A stretch of 16,965 bases of DNA. It comes from Novosphingobium sp. (GTDB lineage: Bacteria; Pseudomonadota; Alphaproteobacteria; Sphingomonadales; Sphingomonadaceae). The notes beneath the pieces were generated by a model, which had not been told where the DNA came from, did no database searches, and saw only the letters and a program-made list of their open reading frames with translations. The DNA is taken from the NCBI GenBank assembly GCA_009885425.1, contig VFKS01000515.1, positions 1 to 16,965 of the forward strand, in the 5' to 3' direction. A program made the position numbers and the translations under genes. Shown here one piece after another: positions 15,401 to 16,965 of this stretch; position 1 is the first letter of the stretch, and each line of letters opens with the position of its first letter.

Positions 15401-15504
15401 GCACCATCTTCTTCGTCTGCCGCATCCTGGGCATAGGCCGGCAGCGCGATGAGCGCAAAACCGAGCACTGCGGGTGCAGATGCGAGTTTGAGCAAGCTTT
15501 TCAT
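12499..15504 (-). CDS. TonB-dependent outer-membrane receptor
   Basis: The 1001-residue protein has a signal peptide (residues 1-25, ending LPAYA), an acidic linker with the TonB-box-like DGATIVVTGSR, and a plug domain: SASPVTVVSAEEIKNTG, DLVNSLPQV, ATLNLRGLGSERNLVLVNGR, AADINVIPGAMVKRVDVLTG, and ASSVYGADAVSGVINFVMD. The rest is a 22-strand-type barrel ending in YVYAGVTLDF with the C-terminal Phe needed for outer-membrane assembly. Such receptors import siderophores, cobalamin, carbohydrates, peptides or other ligands using proton motive force through TonB; this ligand cannot be read from sequence. Fourteen cysteines occur as seven close pairs, probably disulfides in loops. The start at 15504 (MKSLLKLAS) is chosen for the signal peptide over an in-frame start at 15585. 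AAGGGA lies 14 bases upstream. It heads the minus-strand block of tailoring enzymes but has its own terminator. Confidence 0.95.
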   Translation of the reverse strand: MKSLLKLASAPAVLGFALIALPAYAQDAADEEDGATIVVTGSRLASPNLDSASPVTVVSAEEIKNTGTTRVEDLVNSLPQVFAGQGSNYSNGSSGTATLNLRGLGSERNLVLVNGRRLTPGDPSTSAADINVIPGAMVKRVDVLTGGASSVYGADAVSGVINFVMDTKFEGFRVDGQYSFYNHNNDIGSQVTNALTARNFAIPRGMVTDGGTVDATVAFGTSFDDGRGHISAYAGYRKVNAVLQRDRDYSACALTPRSTAQVAANGALFTCGGSLTSANGTVFDGSSSTYQIGAGRTLTPGFTRYNFGPLNYFQRPDERYTAGVFAEYEISDSLKPYMEFMFMDDRTLAQIAPSGDFGNTLSINCDNPLLGASQSAILCAPSNLLSDPSDPFATVGNSGGTPIVFTDALGNNYNKGFAQILRRNVEGGGRVSDLQHTSYRGVLGMKGDLSSAWSYDAFYQYGRTNYSQVYKNDFSVTRITRALDVVDNPNVAGINPVCRSVLDGTDPACVPWDIWGTGTVTPAALAYVQVPGIAKGINTEQIVSGALTGDLGAYGIKSPMAKDGFAIAIGAEYRKETLDFVTDVSFQTGDLAGQGAPTPSVAGQFDVKEVFAELRAPLIQEGLVYDLTFTGGYRHSSYSVNGGSSFKTDTYKIEGEFAPIRDIRFRGGYNRAVRAPTLQDLFAPQIVGLDGSDDPCTDHPIAASEAGCLAQGLVVGQVVVSNPANQYNGLGGGNPNLNPEIADTYTAGVVLQPGFLPGFSMSVDWFNIKIENAIQGIGADTIVTQCTNTADPFFCSLIKRDSTGSLWRSSGGYVINLPQNIGYAQTKGIDVSAAYSRQVGGLGRMNVSFVGTWLDELVTFDGITVPVDCVGYHGGLCGTPNPKWRHQMRVGLDTKMGIGVSVRWRYFDGVAQDRTSSNPNLSGTSQPANLKIPAVSYFDLTLTADVGDNFKFRLGANNLLDKTPPIVSGAACPAGPCNGNTWAQVYDSIGRYVYAGVTLDF

Positions 15505-15665
15505 GTGTTTCCAGTCCCTTGTTGTTCTGGATGCCAGGCGAACCCAGCGAGCGAACAGGGAGATCTGAGGCGCGTGACGACCCATTTCTACCCGATGTTG
15601 CCCTCGTGGCGCTGCGCCTGCACCATGTAAAGCGATGAAGGGCGGATTCGCGTCGGTTTGGGCGG

Positions 15666-15689
15666 CACTGTCACCATTAAGTCACAGTG
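15666..15689. promoter_or_regulatory. Dyad in the divergent region between the TonB receptor and the secreted protein
   Basis: CACTGT at 15666-15671 and its reverse complement ACAGTG at 15684-15689 are separated by 12 bases, with an AT-richer centre (CATTAAGT). The dyad sits about midway in the 271-base gap between two divergent genes, where an operator would be expected. No known regulator motif is recognised, and no convincing -35/-10 pair could be fixed on either strand. Confidence 0.25.
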
Positions 15690-15775
15690 GTGCGCTACCT
15701 CCGTTTACCCTATTAACCGCGCCAAGGCCCGGTTGGATAAAGCCCGAACGGGCAGCTGGGCCGGAGGAGTTAACA

Positions 15776-16309
15776 ATGCGCCCCAGCCTTTTTCTTGCCG
15801 CTGCCGCCCTGGCTTTGACGGGAACCGACGTCGCCTCCGCCAAAGACAAGGCTCCGCCACCTGCGCCGCAAGCCTACAAGGATCTGGTCCAGTGCAAGGA
15901 AATCGCCGATCCGGCCGCACGGCTGGCCTGTTATGACGAACGCGTGGGCAAGCTGGAACAGGCCGCCGCCAGCGGCGAGCTGGTGGTATCCGACCGAGCG
16001 ACTGTCAAAGAGGCCCAGCGCGGGCTGTTCGGGTTCAGGCTGCCCAGCCTCAAACTGTTTGGCGGCGGTGACGACGACAAGGACGAGATCAAATCGATCG
16101 AAGGTGTCGTCGCCTCGGCCCGGACCTTCGGTTATGGGGCCTGGCGGATCACCTTAGCGGACGGTTCGGTCTGGGAACAGATCGACGATGAACGCCCGGT
16201 GTTCGATCCGGCCAAGGGTGACAAGGTCAAGATCTACAAGGGCGCGCTTGGCACCTATAAGATGAACGTCTCAGGCCAGCGCGCGATCAAGGTGCGGCGC
16301 GTCGAATGA
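15776..16309 (+). CDS. Exported protein of unknown function
   Basis: I cannot name a characterised family. The 177-residue product starts at an ATG preceded by a strong ribosome site (GGAGGAG, eight bases upstream) and has a signal peptide (residues 1-22, ending VASA). The mature N-terminal part has YKDLVQCKEIADPAARLACYDERVGKLE, with Cys40 and Cys52 likely disulfide-bonded; a similar C...RLACYD pattern occurs in several unrelated periplasmic proteins including VasI-like ones. After a linker and an acidic GGGDDDKDE stretch, the C-terminal part (SIEGVVASARTFGYGAWRITL, DGSVWEQID, GDKVKIYKGALGTYKM) looks like a small beta-barrel. It diverges from the receptor gene and ends just before a long inverted repeat. 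No type VI secretion genes are near, so that link is not supported. Confidence 0.8.
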   Translation: MRPSLFLAAAALALTGTDVASAKDKAPPPAPQAYKDLVQCKEIADPAARLACYDERVGKLEQAAASGELVVSDRATVKEAQRGLFGFRLPSLKLFGGGDDDKDEIKSIEGVVASARTFGYGAWRITLADGSVWEQIDDERPVFDPAKGDKVKIYKGALGTYKMNVSGQRAIKVRRVE

Positions 16310-16334
16310 GACTCTTGTCCGCCTGACGGCGGGA

Positions 16335-16418
16335 GCAACACCGGCCCGCTCCCCCGACCCGACCACCCACAGGGTACCTTTAACGGGTGGTCGGGTCGGG
16401 GTAGCGGGCCGGTGTTGC
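16335..16418. repeat. Near-perfect 34-bp inverted repeat between convergent genes
   Basis: Arms 16335-16368 and 16385-16418 are reverse complements over 34 bases with one mismatch (C at 16351 against T at 16402), around a 16-base spacer containing GGTACC. The arms are very GC-rich, and there is no T-tract after either arm, so this is not a standard intrinsic terminator. It lies in the 140-base gap between the secreted-protein gene (ends 16309) and the convergent M23 peptidase gene (ends 16450). A smaller hairpin (CCGCC-TGAC-GGCGG, 16319-16332) sits just before it. It may stop or stabilise both transcripts, or be a member of a genome-wide palindromic repeat family. Confidence 0.9.
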
Positions 16419-16449
16419 AAGCCATCGACGGATGTCAATGGCGCACAAA

Positions 16450-16965
16450 TCAAGACCGCATGGGCCCCACGAACAGCAACGGATCGAGCCGCGATTCGCG
16501 CCATTTCAGCGACCAGTGGAGGTGCGGGCCGGTGGCGCGGCCAGTCGCTCCGATCCGGCCGATGAACTGGCCCTGGCGGACCAGATCGCCCTCTTTGACC
16601 GTGTGGCTGGAGCAGTGCAGGAACGCGCTGTTGAGCCCCATGCCGTGGTCGATCATCAGCAGCCGGCCTTCGAGGCTGAACGAGCTTTCGGCCGCGAGGA
16701 TCACGACCCCATCGGCTGGAGCGACAAACGGCGTACCGCTGGTGCCGGTGGCAATGTCCATGCCCGAATGGTAAGATCCCGGCACGCCATTATAGATCCG
16801 CTGCGAGCCAAACCGGCCCGAAATGCGGCCAAAAGCCGGGTAGATGAACTTCTGCCGCCAGCCTTCGGCGGCATGATCTTTGAGCCGGGCAGCCTTGATC
16901 CGGGCGGTTTCCGCCTCACGGCGGCGGGCATATTCCTCGTTCGGTGGCGATCCGGGGCGCGGGCC
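16450..16965 (-). CDS. M23-family metallopeptidase, 5'-truncated by window edge
   Basis: The minus-strand frame is open to the end of the window, giving 171 visible residues of the C-terminal part. After a charged helical stretch (YARRREAETARIKAARLKD) comes FIYPAFGRISGRFGSQRIYN and the lysostaphin-type zinc peptidase core: SYHSGMDIATGTSGTPFVAP with zinc ligands His66 and Asp70, LLMIDHGMGLNSAFLH, VRQGQFIGRIGATGRATGPH and HLHW with His148 and His150 (numbered from the window edge). All active-site residues are present. Family members cut peptidoglycan cross-links or act as LytM-type amidase activators at division; outer-membrane anchoring or a signal peptide would be in the missing part. It converges on the secreted-protein gene across the long inverted repeat. 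Confidence 0.92.
   Translation of the reverse strand, partial: GPRPGSPPNEEYARRREAETARIKAARLKDHAAEGWRQKFIYPAFGRISGRFGSQRIYNGVPGSYHSGMDIATGTSGTPFVAPADGVVILAAESSFSLEGRLLMIDHGMGLNSAFLHCSSHTVKEGDLVRQGQFIGRIGATGRATGPHLHWSLKWRESRLDPLLFVGPMRS

Noticed and set aside
14818..15630. Plus-strand open frame of 270 codons
   Set aside because: Antisense to the plug region and signal peptide of the TonB receptor; no start signal or family resemblance.
15776..16309. Type VI secretion VasI-like protein
   Set aside because: Only the short C...RLACYD pattern is shared; no other type VI genes are present and the C-terminal part does not clearly match.
16335..16418. Terminal inverted repeats of an insertion sequence
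   Set aside because: The arms are only 16 bases apart with no transposase between them and no target-site duplication is evident.

Overview
The window reads as chromosome of a high-GC alphaproteobacterium, most likely a member of the Sphingomonadales (Erythrobacteraceae or Sphingomonadaceae). The pointers are GC-rich codon use, a 96-residue alphaproteobacterial-type ribosomal protein L28, a large TonB-dependent receptor (TBDR) of the sphingomonad kind, and many small secreted proteins with short Ala-rich signal peptides. This taxonomic call comes from reading protein sequences by eye, not from a search. There is no sign of phage, insertion sequence, CRISPR, rRNA or tRNA. No gene-free stretch reaches 300 bases.

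Positions 1-5561 hold a mixed housekeeping set: the 3' end of a photolyase/cryptochrome-family gene with what looks like a C-terminal alpha/beta domain; a pyridoxamine-phosphate-oxidase-like flavoprotein; a DUF2726 gene read on the minus strand and interrupted by one in-frame TGA; a secreted YciI-like protein; a Stealth-family sugar-phosphate transferase (minus); and nadC coupled through an ATGA overlap to a secreted RNase T2. Positions 5558-6465 hold tadA (minus) and rpmB (plus), diverging from a short shared promoter region, with an intrinsic terminator after rpmB.

Positions 6466-15504 form the most distinctive region. On the minus strand, in transcription order, lie: a TBDR of about 1001 aa, a strong terminator, a TPR plus 2OG-Fe(II) oxygenase protein, a TPR plus sulfotransferase protein (ATGA overlap with the previous gene), a TPR plus aspartyl/asparaginyl beta-hydroxylase protein, and a secreted phytase-like/esterase-like protein. 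A small secreted plus-strand protein sits inside the block. Three different tailoring enzymes, each with TPR repeats and no signal peptide, beside one outer-membrane receptor suggest a cytoplasmic protein- or peptide-modification system tied to the receptor. The sequence alone does not show the substrate.

Positions 15505-16965 hold a secreted protein of unknown function, a near-perfect 34-bp inverted repeat between convergent genes, and the 3' part of an M23 metallopeptidase that runs off the window.
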